NCBI RefSeq assembly: GCF_947039605.1
Contig: NZ_CAMQZG010000016.1
Location: forward strand, 1-64,000
Direction: 5' to 3'
DNA length: 64,000 nucleotides
Origin: an uncultured Clostridium sp.
GTDB taxonomy: Bacteria; Bacillota; Clostridia; Clostridiales; Clostridiaceae
Shown here: one piece after another, positions 16,978 through 24,789 of the stretch
How the letters are laid out: every line of letters starts with the position of its first letter
Position numbering within the stretch: the stretch's first letter is position 1
Program-made: the position numbers and the translations under genes
The notes under the pieces: generated by a model
What the model was told of the DNA's origin: nothing
What the model saw: the letters and a program-made list of their open reading frames with translations, nothing else
Database searches by the model: none

Positions 16978-17262
16978 ATGAAGTCAATAAGTATAGTTTT
17001 AATAATTGCCAGTTTCCTTATGATAGTGATGGGAATATTTTTAATGGCAATGAGCAAAAGATATTCAGGGAGTAATGGAAAAATTTCAAAAGTAAACGGT
17101 ATTAGTCAAATAGTATTAGGTATTTATGGTACAACACTAGGGATAATATATCAATTTGCATCAATGAGTAAAAATTTAATGCTAATATTATTTATAATAG
17201 GAATAGTTGGAATAAATATAGTACAAATTACATATAAAAGAAAAATACAAAAAAGTAGTTAA
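16978..17262 (+). CDS. Small membrane protein with three hydrophobic segments
   Basis: 94 residues from ATG 16978, which follows GGAGGTGGGGAGA; an in-frame ATG at 16945 lies upstream of that site and is not the start. Three hydrophobic segments are seen near residues 3-22, 38-57 and 62-82, separated by short loops with KRYSGSNGK and ending in a Lys/Ser tail. No family is recognised. It is a single gene between tRNA-Pro and the cell-wall hydrolase gene. The function is unknown. Confidence 0.7.
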   Translation: MKSISIVLIIASFLMIVMGIFLMAMSKRYSGSNGKISKVNGISQIVLGIYGTTLGIIYQFASMSKNLMLILFIIGIVGINIVQITYKRKIQKSS

Positions 17263-17292
17263 TAGTAAAAAGTAAAAAAAAGTAAAAAGAAT

Positions 17293-17321
17293 TTGAAAGT
17301 GAGTCGCAAGTGTTGTATAAT
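17293..17321 (+). promoter_or_regulatory. Sigma-A promoter of the NlpC/P60 gene
   Basis: TTGAAA (17293-17298), 17-base spacer, TATAAT (17316-17321). The start near 17328 gives a leader of about 168 bases. Confidence 0.8.
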
Positions 17322-17330
17322 ATGACATAA

Positions 17331-17485
17331 AGATTAAGAATTTATTACAAATTTAAAAAATTAAAGTGTTTTATAAGAGAATTCGATAATTTAATTTTTA
17401 AGGAAGTCAATTTGTAATCTTAAATCAAAGTATGGGGAGGGACATCCTTTTAAACTTAGGTTAGGGAAAGCTAAAGTTTAGGATG
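17331..17485 (+). promoter_or_regulatory. Structured leader RNA that can hide the ribosome binding site
   Basis: Two stacked long-range stems are possible: ATTACAAATT (17344-17353) with AATTTGTAAT (17409-17418), and AAAAATTAAA (17356-17365) with TTTAATTTTT (17390-17399). A second hairpin pairs CATCC (17443-17447) and AAACTT (17452-17457) with AAGTTT (17474-17479) and GGATG (17481-17485). It would bury AGGATG, the only ribosome-binding-like sequence before the ATG at 17496. I find no match to the ydaO element known before such hydrolase genes. Confidence 0.5.
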
Positions 17486-17495
17486 AATTTTAATT

Positions 17496-18788
17496 ATGAA
17501 AAAGAAAATAATATCACTAATATTAGCAGGTACCTTTGTAATGGGTACAAGTTATCAAGTATTTGCGACTCCTGTATCAGATGGACAGAAAGAAAAAATT
17601 GAAACTACAAGAAATCAATATAATGAACTTAATTCTAAAATTACAAAGCTAGAAAGTGAATTAAACACATTAACAGCTAGTATGAATCCAGTTTTCTTTG
17701 CAAAACAAGAGAATGATAAAAAAATAGCTGATGTAAAAGCACAAAGTGCAGAAATTGAGAAACAAATTCCAGAACTTAAAAATCAAATTGCAGAAAAGCA
17801 AGAGGCTTTAGGGAAAAGAATGAGTGGAGTTTACAAATCTGGTGGGCAAATGAATTATTTATCAATGCTTTTGACATCAGATAGCATAGGTGATTTCTTA
17901 GGGAATATGAATGCTATAAGTACAATAATGCAGTTAGATAATGAAGTTATAAAAGAGATAGAAGCTGATAAAGCAGTTTTAGATACTAAAATAAAAACTC
18001 TATCAGATCAAAAGGTGAAATTGGACAAGCTTAATGCTGACAATGAACTTAAGATAAAAGAGTTTAAAGAAATGGAAGCTAAACAAAAAACATTAATGAC
18101 TGAGTTTGATAAAGAAATGAAAAATCTTAATGTTGACCTTACAGTACTTGAAAGACCTTTAGCTAAGCCTTTAATTGATGTTATCAATAGTTCAAGTAGT
18201 ACAAAAGAACAACTTCAAAGAGCTGTAGATTCATTAAAAGGGTTAAGGAATCAGATAGTAAGCCCGGTTGTTGATAAAGAAATAGTATCAGCAATAGAGC
18301 AAGGAAAAAGTAGAATAGAAGAACTTTCTAGACCGGTTATAGTCCCAGAAATACCAGATGCAGGTGGTGGGAATAGTGGTGGAGGATCAGGCAGTCAGGG
18401 AGGCGGTAGCATAGTAACACCACCAGCACCATCTGGAAATGTTGTAGAGGCTGCAATTGCAGAAGCTTATAGACATGTTGGAAAACCTTATGTTCATGGA
18501 GCAACAGGACCAAATGCATTTGATTGCTCAGGTTTAACTCAATATGCTTTTAGAGCAGCAGGGGTTGGCTTAAATAGAACTACTGGTGGACAAGTAACTC
18601 AAGGTAGTTATGTTCCACAAAATCAACTTAGAAGAGGAGACCTTGTATTTACAGAGGGGTCACCATCAAATCCAAGTCATGTGGGTATTTATCTTGGAAA
18701 TGGACAAATGCTACATGCTGCAAGACCAGGTGTTGGTGTTGTAGTTGGTTCAATGTATAGATATGTAACAGCTAGAAGAGTAGCTTAA
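17496..18788 (+). CDS. Secreted NlpC/P60 peptidoglycan endopeptidase with coiled coil
   Basis: 430 residues. A signal peptide (MKKKIISLILAGTFVMG, cleavage probably after VFA at 25) is followed by a long coiled coil (about 30-215) of the PcsB/CwlO kind, a linker rich in Gly and Ser (285-310), and a C-terminal NlpC/P60 domain. The catalytic set is visible: Cys344 in DCSG, His395 in SHVGIYLG and His407 in LHAA. It would cleave the peptide stems of peptidoglycan outside the cell. In Firmicutes such coiled-coil hydrolases are switched on by FtsEX, and ftsEX lies at 34127 in this window; the link is inference. Its own promoter and long leader suggest control at translation. Confidence 0.93.
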   Translation: MKKKIISLILAGTFVMGTSYQVFATPVSDGQKEKIETTRNQYNELNSKITKLESELNTLTASMNPVFFAKQENDKKIADVKAQSAEIEKQIPELKNQIAEKQEALGKRMSGVYKSGGQMNYLSMLLTSDSIGDFLGNMNAISTIMQLDNEVIKEIEADKAVLDTKIKTLSDQKVKLDKLNADNELKIKEFKEMEAKQKTLMTEFDKEMKNLNVDLTVLERPLAKPLIDVINSSSSTKEQLQRAVDSLKGLRNQIVSPVVDKEIVSAIEQGKSRIEELSRPVIVPEIPDAGGGNSGGGSGSQGGGSIVTPPAPSGNVVEAAIAEAYRHVGKPYVHGATGPNAFDCSGLTQYAFRAAGVGLNRTTGGQVTQGSYVPQNQLRRGDLVFTEGSPSNPSHVGIYLGNGQMLHAARPGVGVVVGSMYRYVTARRVA

Positions 18789-18802
18789 AAATTATATGAA
18801 TT

Positions 18803-18837
18803 AAGAGCAGACTAGGGGGAATAGTCTGCTCTTTTTA
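18803..18837 (+). terminator. Terminator of the NlpC/P60 gene
   Basis: AAGAGCAGACTA / TAGTCTGCTCTT stem followed by T run. Confidence 0.95.
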
Positions 18838-18990
18838 TATTAAATAAAAGTTAGGGTTTTATGGTTTTTAATTAATGAAAAGGTTTTAATAAATAATATG
18901 ATGGAATTGTAAAATGTGTTACACTATGGCATTATTTTTTAGTATTTTATATAATAGAGGTTAGAGTCTAAGAAAAGTGAGTGTGAACAT

Positions 18991-19749
18991 ATGAGTAATA
19001 CTAAAGAAATGGATATGTCTTTATTAAAAGATGATGAAAGTTTAGATGATTTACAACTAGATGGAATTCATTTAATTCAAAAAAATGATGGGTTTAGATT
19101 TGGAGTAGATGCTGTCTTATTAGCTAATTTTGCTAATGTGAAAAATAAACATACAGTAGTTGATTTATGCACAGGTACAGGAATAATACCTTTTATTATT
19201 AAAGGAAAAAGAAATCCTAAGAAAATAATTGGTGTTGAGATACAGTCCGAGTTTGCAGAAATGGCAAATAGAAGTAAAATGATAAATGGGTTTGATGATG
19301 ATATAGAGTTTATAGAAGGAGATTTAAAAGATATAAATCTTATAAAAAAACTTCCAAGGGCAGATGTATTAACAGTAAACCCTCCATATAAGCTTAGAAA
19401 TGCCGGAATAGTAAATGAAACTGATAAGCTATCAATAGCAAGACATGAAATAATGTGTACACTTGAGGATGTTATAGCCTCATCAAGAAAAATATTAAAT
19501 GATAATGGTAGAATGTTTATAGTACATAGACCAGAGCGATTAGCAGATATATTTACAATTATGAGAAAATATAAAATAGAACCTAAAAGAGTTCAAATGA
19601 TTCATCCAAATACTAAAAAAGCAGCTAATATTGTTTTAGTTGAAGGTCAAAGAGATGGAGGGGCATTCTTAAAATGGGAGGCACCACTATTTGTTTATGA
19701 TGAGAATGGAAATTATTCAGATGAGATAAATAAAATCTATGGAAAATAG
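18991..19749 (+). CDS. trmN6: tRNA1(Val) adenine-37 N6-methyltransferase family protein
   Basis: 252 residues, Rossmann-type methyltransferase. The SAM site is DLCTGTG at 58-64 and the N6-adenine methylase motif NPPY at 130-133. The segment DGFRFGVDAVLLANF near the N-terminus is typical of the YabB/YfiC family, which methylates A37 of a tRNA. In Bacillus subtilis yabB stands beside the rsmI-like yabC and abrB; here the same three genes are together, supporting the assignment. The ribosome binding site is weak. The next gene follows 20 bases later. Confidence 0.88.
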   Translation: MSNTKEMDMSLLKDDESLDDLQLDGIHLIQKNDGFRFGVDAVLLANFANVKNKHTVVDLCTGTGIIPFIIKGKRNPKKIIGVEIQSEFAEMANRSKMINGFDDDIEFIEGDLKDINLIKKLPRADVLTVNPPYKLRNAGIVNETDKLSIARHEIMCTLEDVIASSRKILNDNGRMFIVHRPERLADIFTIMRKYKIEPKRVQMIHPNTKKAANIVLVEGQRDGGAFLKWEAPLFVYDENGNYSDEINKIYGK

Positions 19750-19769
19750 ATTTTTAGGAGGATTTAATT

Positions 19770-20612
19770 ATGACAGGAACTATTTACTTAGTACCTACAC
19801 CGATAGGTAATTTAGGAGATATAACACTAAGAGCACTTGAAACTTTAAAAAAGGTTGATATTGTTGCAGCAGAGGATACAAGACAAAGTTTAAAACTTTT
19901 AAATCATTTTGAAATTAAGAAGCCTTTAATAAGTTACCATATGCATAATGAACAAGGTAAAGGAAATGAGCTTATCGAAAGAGCAAAAAGGGGAGAAAGT
20001 ATAGCAGTAGTAAGTGATGCGGGAACTCCAGGAGTTTCTGATCCAGGAGAAGTAATCGTTAAAAAATGTATAGAACATGGTATACATTTTGAAGTTTTAC
20101 CAGGAGCTACAGCTTTTACTACAGCATTAGTTTATTCAGGTCTTGATACAAGTAAATTTATGTTTAAAGGGTTTTTCCCAAGAGAGAATAAAGATAGAAA
20201 AGTATTTTTAGCAGATATAGAATCAAGAACAGAAACTATAATGGTTTATGAATCACCTTATAGAGTTATAGAATCACTTTCAGTAATGAAAGAGGGACTA
20301 GGAAATAGAAATGTTGCAGTTTGTAGAGAACTTACAAAGTTATATGAGAGTATCTATAGAGGGACTTTTGAAGAAGCAATAGCATTCTTTGTGGAAAATG
20401 CACCAAGAGGGGAATTTGTAATTGTAATTGAAGGGAAAACTAAAGAAGCTATAGAACAAGAAGAAAAGGCAAAATGGGAACATATGACTATAGAAGAGCA
20501 TATTATTTCTTATATTGAAGCTGGTGAGAAGAAAAAAGATGCAATTAAGTCGGTGGCGAAAGAAAGAAGTATGGCAAAATCTGATGTTTATAAATATTCA
20601 TTAGACTTATAA
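19770..20612 (+). CDS. rsmI: 16S rRNA (cytidine-1402 2'-O)-methyltransferase
   Basis: 280 residues, usual length for RsmI. It carries the tetrapyrrole-methylase-like fold motifs VPTPIGNLGDITLRAL (7-22), AAEDTR, SDAGTPGVSDPG (about 90-101) and LPGATAFTTAL. The enzyme methylates the ribose of C1402 in the ribosomal decoding site, using SAM. The ribosome binding site TAGGAGGA is strong and the gene is cotranscribed with the methyltransferase upstream. The terminator at 20620 closes the pair. Confidence 0.95.
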   Translation: MTGTIYLVPTPIGNLGDITLRALETLKKVDIVAAEDTRQSLKLLNHFEIKKPLISYHMHNEQGKGNELIERAKRGESIAVVSDAGTPGVSDPGEVIVKKCIEHGIHFEVLPGATAFTTALVYSGLDTSKFMFKGFFPRENKDRKVFLADIESRTETIMVYESPYRVIESLSVMKEGLGNRNVAVCRELTKLYESIYRGTFEEAIAFFVENAPRGEFVIVIEGKTKEAIEQEEKAKWEHMTIEEHIISYIEAGEKKKDAIKSVAKERSMAKSDVYKYSLDL

Positions 20613-20619
20613 AATGGTT

Positions 20620-20656
20620 AAAGACGTCTAAATTAAAATTTAGATGTCTTTATATT
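20620..20656 (+). terminator. Terminator of trmN6-rsmI
   Basis: AAAGACGTCTAAATT / AATTTAGATGTCTTT stem followed by TATATTT. Confidence 0.8.
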
Positions 20657-20680
20657 TAATAAAAAAATTTATTTTCAAAT

Positions 20681-20718
20681 AAAAAAAACACCCTAAATTG
20701 CGATTAGGGTGTTTTTTC
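20681..20718. terminator. Two-way terminator between rsmI and abrB
   Basis: AAACACCCTAA / TTAGGGTGTTT stem flanked by A run on one side and T run on the other, so it can end transcripts in either direction. Confidence 0.92.
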
Positions 20719-20763
20719 TATCTAAAAATGAAAGTTATTTTTAGATGTTATGTTAAGTTAAAA

Positions 20764-21003
20764 TTATTTCTTTAACTCATCAAGACAGTTTTTACAAATG
20801 TTTTTACCTTTGTAGTTAACTACATCTCTTGCATCTCCACAGAAGATACAAGCTGGCTCATATTTCTTTAATATGATTTGCTCACCATCTACATATATTT
20901 CTAAAGCATCTTTCTCTGCTATATCTAATGTTCTTCTTAATTCTATAGGAATAACTATTCTTCCTAGTTCATCTACTCTTCTTACTACACCTGTTGATTT
21001 CAT
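20764..21003 (-). CDS. abrB: AbrB-type transition-state regulator with Cys4 tail
   Basis: 79 residues from ATG 21003, preceded by CAAGGAGGATAT; a longer frame to 21084 runs through promoter sequence and is not used. Residues 1-50 are the swapped-hairpin DNA-binding domain (STGVVRRVDELGRIVIPIE, then LRRTLDIAEKDALEIY), as in AbrB and SpoVT. The tail has CxxC (CIFC) and CxxC (CKNC) pairs, which may bind a metal and are usual in the AbrB proteins of Clostridia. It represses stationary-phase and sporulation genes in Bacillus. A Spo0A-box match lies just after the promoter, as expected for Spo0A repression. Confidence 0.93.
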   Translation of the reverse strand: MKSTGVVRRVDELGRIVIPIELRRTLDIAEKDALEIYVDGEQIILKKYEPACIFCGDARDVVNYKGKNICKNCLDELKK

Positions 21004-21033
21004 TGTGTTATATCCTCCTTGCAAACTACATCT

Positions 21034-21040
21034 TTCGACA
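21034..21040 (-). promoter_or_regulatory. Spo0A box downstream of the abrB promoter
   Basis: TGTCGAA on the minus strand, in the context TTTTGTCGAAAGA, a good match to the 0A box. It lies about 6 to 12 bases after the expected start, the position from which Spo0A represses abrB in Bacillus subtilis. Confidence 0.65.
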
Positions 21041-21052
21041 AAATATATTTTA

Positions 21053-21081
21053 ATGTTAACAAAATTTACATAATAAGTCAA
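21053..21081 (-). promoter_or_regulatory. Sigma-A promoter of abrB
   Basis: TTGACT (21081-21076), 17-base spacer, TAACAT (21058-21053) on the minus strand. Confidence 0.65.
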
Positions 21082-21603
21082 CACTTTTGGAAAAAGAAAT
21101 TAAAAAAAATGAAAATTCTTACTCCAAATATATTATATATTGAATATACTACCAAAATTTTGAAAAGTCAACACATAAAATGATAAAAAACACTTTTTTT
21201 GTAAAAAAAGTAATAAAACTTGTCCCTTTTTTGCTAGTAAATAGATATTTTTCTGGAAAATTGAAGTTATAATGCAGAAAAAACATAGATTGTTCTAATA
21301 AAAATAACAAAAAAAGGTAGAAAATTTATTTTTTTAGAAAAAATGGAATTTTAATACTGGAAATTAGGAAGTGAGATTTCCAGTGTGAGTTAATACTGAA
21401 TTACTTTAAAAGTAAATTTTATAAAATATAAATAGTGCAAGATTAAATACAATGTAATAAAAAAGAGAAAAAAAGGAAAAAATTTAAAATACAAAATAAA
21501 TTATAAAGTATTTGCGAACTATGCATAAAGACAAAAAAGTTAACTTGTAATGTGATTTTATTTACTATATAATTAGGGTAGTAAGTGATTGAGAGGTGTG
21601 AAC
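21082..21603. other. AT-rich intergenic stretch with one hairpin
   Basis: No gene is visible. A 9-pair hairpin ACTGGAAAT / ATTTCCAGT sits at 21356-21384 without a T run, and TTAATACTG occurs twice, at 21351 and 21390. The rest is A and T runs. I see no clear promoter for the DUF1836 gene beyond TATAAT-like sequences. Confidence 0.5.
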
Positions 21604-22200
21604 ATGGATTCTAAAAGACTAGATAAGGAATATTTTTTAGATTTGGCAAATGAGATGTCACATAATACAATTGTTCCATATGATGAACTACCAAAGTATG
21701 ATTTGTTTTTATCACAAGTAATAGATTACTTGAATGATGCATTTTCAGGGGATAATTATACTAATAATATAGTACAAAACTATATTAAGAGTGATATAAT
21801 TTCTAAACCAGTTGATGGTAAAAAAAGAGGATATACAAAGGATCATTTAGCACAATTAGTGTTATTAAGTTATATGAGACCAGTTTTGACAACAGAGGAA
21901 ATCAAAAATGTTTTTAGCTTAGCATTTAATGATATCAATAATAGAGAAGATGATATTATTTCTTGGAGAGAGGCTTATAAAATATTTTCAGAGATACAGC
22001 AGGAGAGTTTTAGTGACTTTTCATCAGGACCGGTTTATAATGATGAAAAATTAAGTGAAAAAATGAAAGAACTACAGTTAGAGCCAAAAGATGAAGAGAG
22101 AATAAGAGTATTTATACTTGTGATGTCTCTTGTAGCACAAGCTAGTGCTATAAAGAATATGGTTCAAAACATAGTGAGTGATTATTCAGAAAAAATTTAA
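21604..22200 (+). CDS. DUF1836 family protein (possible DNA-binding regulator)
   Basis: 198 residues from ATG 21604, after GAGAGGTGTG; an in-frame TTG at 21589 precedes that site. The family is found in Firmicutes and carries a helix-turn-helix-like segment, here near residues 75-110 (KKRGYTKDHLAQLVLLSYMRPVLTTEEIKN), which resembles a MerR-type fold. The C-terminal half is helical and acidic and ends with a hydrophobic helix (VFILVMSLVAQASAIKNM). The true role is unknown; a transcription factor is the common guess. Followed 56 bases later by a YvrJ-type gene with its own ribosome binding site, possibly in the same transcript. Confidence 0.8.
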   Translation: MDSKRLDKEYFLDLANEMSHNTIVPYDELPKYDLFLSQVIDYLNDAFSGDNYTNNIVQNYIKSDIISKPVDGKKRGYTKDHLAQLVLLSYMRPVLTTEEIKNVFSLAFNDINNREDDIISWREAYKIFSEIQQESFSDFSSGPVYNDEKLSEKMKELQLEPKDEERIRVFILVMSLVAQASAIKNMVQNIVSDYSEKI

Positions 22201-22255
22201 TTTAAAAACTTCTTTCAAGTAGCATATGTAGTTGTTATAGAAAGGAGTTTTTTTT

Positions 22256-22396
22256 ATGGAAAATTTAATTGATTTAATTGCTAATGTTGGGTTTCCTATA
22301 GCAACAACTATGTATCTTCTTATGAGAATAGAAGTTAAGCTTGATAGACTTAGTGTTAGTATAGAAAAATTATGTAATGTTTTGAATAAAAACTAG
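22256..22396 (+). CDS. YvrJ family small protein, 46 residues
   Basis: ATG after AAAGGAG opens 46 codons (22256-22396). The sequence has the YvrJ pattern: a hydrophobic N-terminal helix containing NVGFPIATTMYLLMRIE followed by a short amphipathic helix (KLDRLSVSIEKL). Such proteins are single-pass, holin-like small membrane proteins of unknown role, often near phage or DNA-uptake genes. Here it is cotranscribed, if at all, with the DUF1836 gene. Confidence 0.75.
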   Translation: MENLIDLIANVGFPIATTMYLLMRIEVKLDRLSVSIEKLCNVLNKN

Positions 22397-22399
22397 AAA

Positions 22400-22438
22400 A
22401 AGCCTGTGACTATTAAATTTGATAGTCACAGGCTTTTT
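22400..22438. terminator. Two-way terminator between YvrJ and aldose epimerase genes
   Basis: AAGCCTGTGACTATTAAA / GATAGTCACAGGCTT stem, A run before it and T run after it. Confidence 0.93.
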
Positions 22439-22440
22439 AT

Positions 22441-23328
22441 CTATTCGTTGATAGTTACTGTGTAAGCACAAGTAAACTCTTTATCAACATCAAGATTTAT
22501 AACATTAGGTTTGTTTTTAAATTCATCATCAAAGTCCTCAAAATCAGCATGTCCAAACCAAGGTTCGATACATAAAAATGGTGCACCTTGTGCAGGAGCC
22601 CAAAGTCCTAAGTGAGTAAAGCCAGAAAAATCAAATGATATTGATTTGTTATGCTTGTCTGTTTTTACACTTATTATATCTGAGTTAAGCTTAGAACAAT
22701 TAAATACTAGAGCATCATCTTTAAATAATTCTTTAGATAAGTTGATTTTAGTTTCATTGTTTAATAATTCTCTAGTATTATGAGTGAATAATCCAGTTGA
22801 AGTATTAAGCATCATTAATGGGCTTGATTCTTTTTTTTCAAATTCAAAGTAATAATCACTTAAGTTTTCATTTTCTAGTATAGGACACATATAAGCCGGG
22901 TGTGCACCTATAGAAAAGTCTATTTTTTGGTTATCTAAGTTTTTAACATTATAAGTTGTTTTAACTGATTTTCCAATAAGTGTGTGTGTTACAGTTAATA
23001 AAAACTTATAAGGGTAAACTTTAAGACTTTCATCTGAGTATTTAAGCTTAAAACTAATACTATTATCAGTTTTATTACTTAGTGTAAATTCAGATGTTCT
23101 AGCAAGACCGTGTTGTGGTAATTCAAAAGTTTTACCATCTACTTTATATTTGCCATCTCTAACTTTTCCAACGATAGGGAAAAGTATAGGTGCATGATAT
23201 TTCCAATATTCAGGATTTCCATTCCATAAGAATTCAGTATTGTCTAATTTTGATTTTATACTGTGCAGCTCACCACCATGTTCATGTGCAGTAATATTTA
23301 AGAATTCATTTTCTAAATTATAAAGCAT
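22441..23328 (-). CDS. Aldose 1-epimerase family protein (LacX-like)
   Basis: 295 residues, GalM-type beta-supersandwich. Motifs are the early HGGELHSIKSK, GNPEYWKYHAPILFPIVG, PQHGLARTSEF, the catalytic His in GAHPAYMCP (about 143-151) and the Glu in CIEPWFGHAD (near 262). These enzymes interconvert alpha and beta anomers of hexoses; the LacX-like subgroup has no established sugar. The length fits the subgroup. ATG preceded by AAAGGGGAT. It is a single gene between convergent terminator and divergent BrkB gene. Confidence 0.9.
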   Translation of the reverse strand: MLYNLENEFLNITAHEHGGELHSIKSKLDNTEFLWNGNPEYWKYHAPILFPIVGKVRDGKYKVDGKTFELPQHGLARTSEFTLSNKTDNSISFKLKYSDESLKVYPYKFLLTVTHTLIGKSVKTTYNVKNLDNQKIDFSIGAHPAYMCPILENENLSDYYFEFEKKESSPLMMLNTSTGLFTHNTRELLNNETKINLSKELFKDDALVFNCSKLNSDIISVKTDKHNKSISFDFSGFTHLGLWAPAQGAPFLCIEPWFGHADFEDFDDEFKNKPNVINLDVDKEFTCAYTVTINE

Positions 23329-23497
23329 ATTTTCATCCCCTTTGATTAATTTCTATAAAAATATTATATAATTTATTCTATTATTTTCAAAGAAAGAATA
23401 GAAAATAATAGAAAAACATTTTTTGTGCTTAACAATTAATAGTATGAGCATAATATATGATATATAATATATTTGAAATAAAAGTAGAATAGGAGAA

Positions 23498-24316
23498 ATG
23501 ATGATAAAAAGAATTTTTCAAAACATTATGATCTTTTTTAATAAGATTATTGAAGATGATATATATGCTCTTGCATCACAGCTTGCATACAATTTAATTC
23601 TAGCCTTTTTCCCATTTCTAATATTTTTAATGACACTTATTGGGTTTAGTAACTTAAATAGTGAGGCAGTTTTAGAACTTTTAAAACACATAATGCCACT
23701 TGCGGCATATCAACTTATAGAGAGTACTGTAATATCTGTAATTAGTACACAACAAACAGGACTATTATGGGTGAGTATAGTTCTTGCTATATATACTTCT
23801 TCTTCAGGATTTTCAGCAGTTATAAGAGGGTTGAATAAGGCGTATGGAATAGAGGAAGATAGGTCATTTATAAAAGTAAAACTCATATCAATAGTATCTG
23901 TGCTTATGCTTGCAGTTATAATAATTGCCACATTATTTTTATTTGTATTTAGTAATACAATTACATCAGTAATAGTAAAATATATACCTAATCCAGAAAT
24001 AATATTAGATGTTTGGGCGATTGCAAAAAATATAGTTTTAATATTTGTAATGGTATTTGGCTTTGTTATAATGTATCAAATGATACCTTCTAGAAGACTA
24101 GGGTGGTTAAATGTTATCCCAGGTGCAGCTTTTACAACTGTGGGATGGATAGCAGCATCAGCAGCTTTTGGGTACTATGTAAATAATTTTGGGAATTACT
24201 CAAGATTTTATGGTGGACTTGGAGCAGTATTTATTTTTATGACATGGATGTTTTTAACTTCATTTATCTTGATACTTGGTGGTGAGGTTAATGCAGTTTT
24301 AGTTGATAAAGAATAA
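23498..24316 (+). CDS. YihY/BrkB family membrane protein
   Basis: 272 residues with about six membrane segments. The opening FFNKIIEDDIYALASQLAYNLILAFFPFLIFL and later TSSSGFSAVIRGLNKAYG and GGLGAVFIFMTWMFLTSFILILGGEVNA are the hallmark segments of this family, which was once called RNase BN. The role is uncertain, with envelope or transport functions proposed. The ribosome binding site AGGAGA is close to two adjacent ATG codons (23498 and 23501), and the second may be used. A short SSB gene follows 78 bases later. Confidence 0.9.
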   Translation: MMIKRIFQNIMIFFNKIIEDDIYALASQLAYNLILAFFPFLIFLMTLIGFSNLNSEAVLELLKHIMPLAAYQLIESTVISVISTQQTGLLWVSIVLAIYTSSSGFSAVIRGLNKAYGIEEDRSFIKVKLISIVSVLMLAVIIIATLFLFVFSNTITSVIVKYIPNPEIILDVWAIAKNIVLIFVMVFGFVIMYQMIPSRRLGWLNVIPGAAFTTVGWIAASAAFGYYVNNFGNYSRFYGGLGAVFIFMTWMFLTSFILILGGEVNAVLVDKE

Positions 24317-24394
24317 AAATCTTTTTTGAAAATATGAATATAAATTTTTGATATGGCTAAAATTTAGATAAGTTAAATTAGGAGGCGTATCAAC

Positions 24395-24736
24395 ATGAAT
24401 AAAATAGTATTAATGGGAAGATTAGTTAAAGATCCAGAAATTAAAAAAGTAGAAAATGGTGATAAAGTATATACTAAATTTACAATAGCTATCAGAAGAG
24501 ATTATAAATCACTTGATGGTGAGAGAAAGTCTGATTTTATTCCACTTATAATGTGGGAAAAAAAAGCAGAACTTGCTTGTAAGTTTTTAAGAAAAGGTGA
24601 CTCAATCACTTTAAGTGGAAGACTTATAACAAGAAATTATGAAGAACCTGATGGTAAAAGAAGATACTTCATGGAAGTTTCAGTTGATGAATTTAGAAAG
24701 ATAAGTCCTTACAAAAAGTTAGAAGAGAGTTGTTAG
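24395..24736 (+). CDS. ssb: Single-stranded DNA-binding protein, short form
   Basis: 113 residues, ATG after AGGAGG. The OB-fold motifs are clear: MNKIVLMGRLVKDPEIK, FTIAIRRDYKS, DFIPLIMWEKKAELACKFLRKGDSITLSGRL. The protein coats ssDNA and recruits repair and replication partners in longer relatives. Here the protein stops soon after the OB fold, at KKLEESC, and the acidic tip (DDDIPF-type) that binds those partners is missing. It is therefore likely a second SSB with a special role, such as in transformation, sporulation or a mobile element; the main SSB must lie elsewhere. Confidence 0.9.
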   Translation: MNKIVLMGRLVKDPEIKKVENGDKVYTKFTIAIRRDYKSLDGERKSDFIPLIMWEKKAELACKFLRKGDSITLSGRLITRNYEEPDGKRRYFMEVSVDEFRKISPYKKLEESC

Positions 24737-24747
24737 TTTAAATAAAT

Positions 24748-24788
24748 AAAAAATCCAGTTATCTAAATTTTAGATGACTGGATTTATT
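24748..24788. terminator. Two-way terminator between ssb and the flavoprotein gene
   Basis: AATCCAGTTATCTAAA / TTTAGATGACTGGATT stem with A and T runs on either side. Confidence 0.88.
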
Positions 24789-24789
24789 T

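Noticed and set aside
17331-17495. ydaO (cyclic-di-AMP) riboswitch before the NlpC/P60 gene
   Set aside because: The conserved GGAGGAACC-like and GGGGUNAAUC-like segments of ydaO are not present; only generic pairing is visible.
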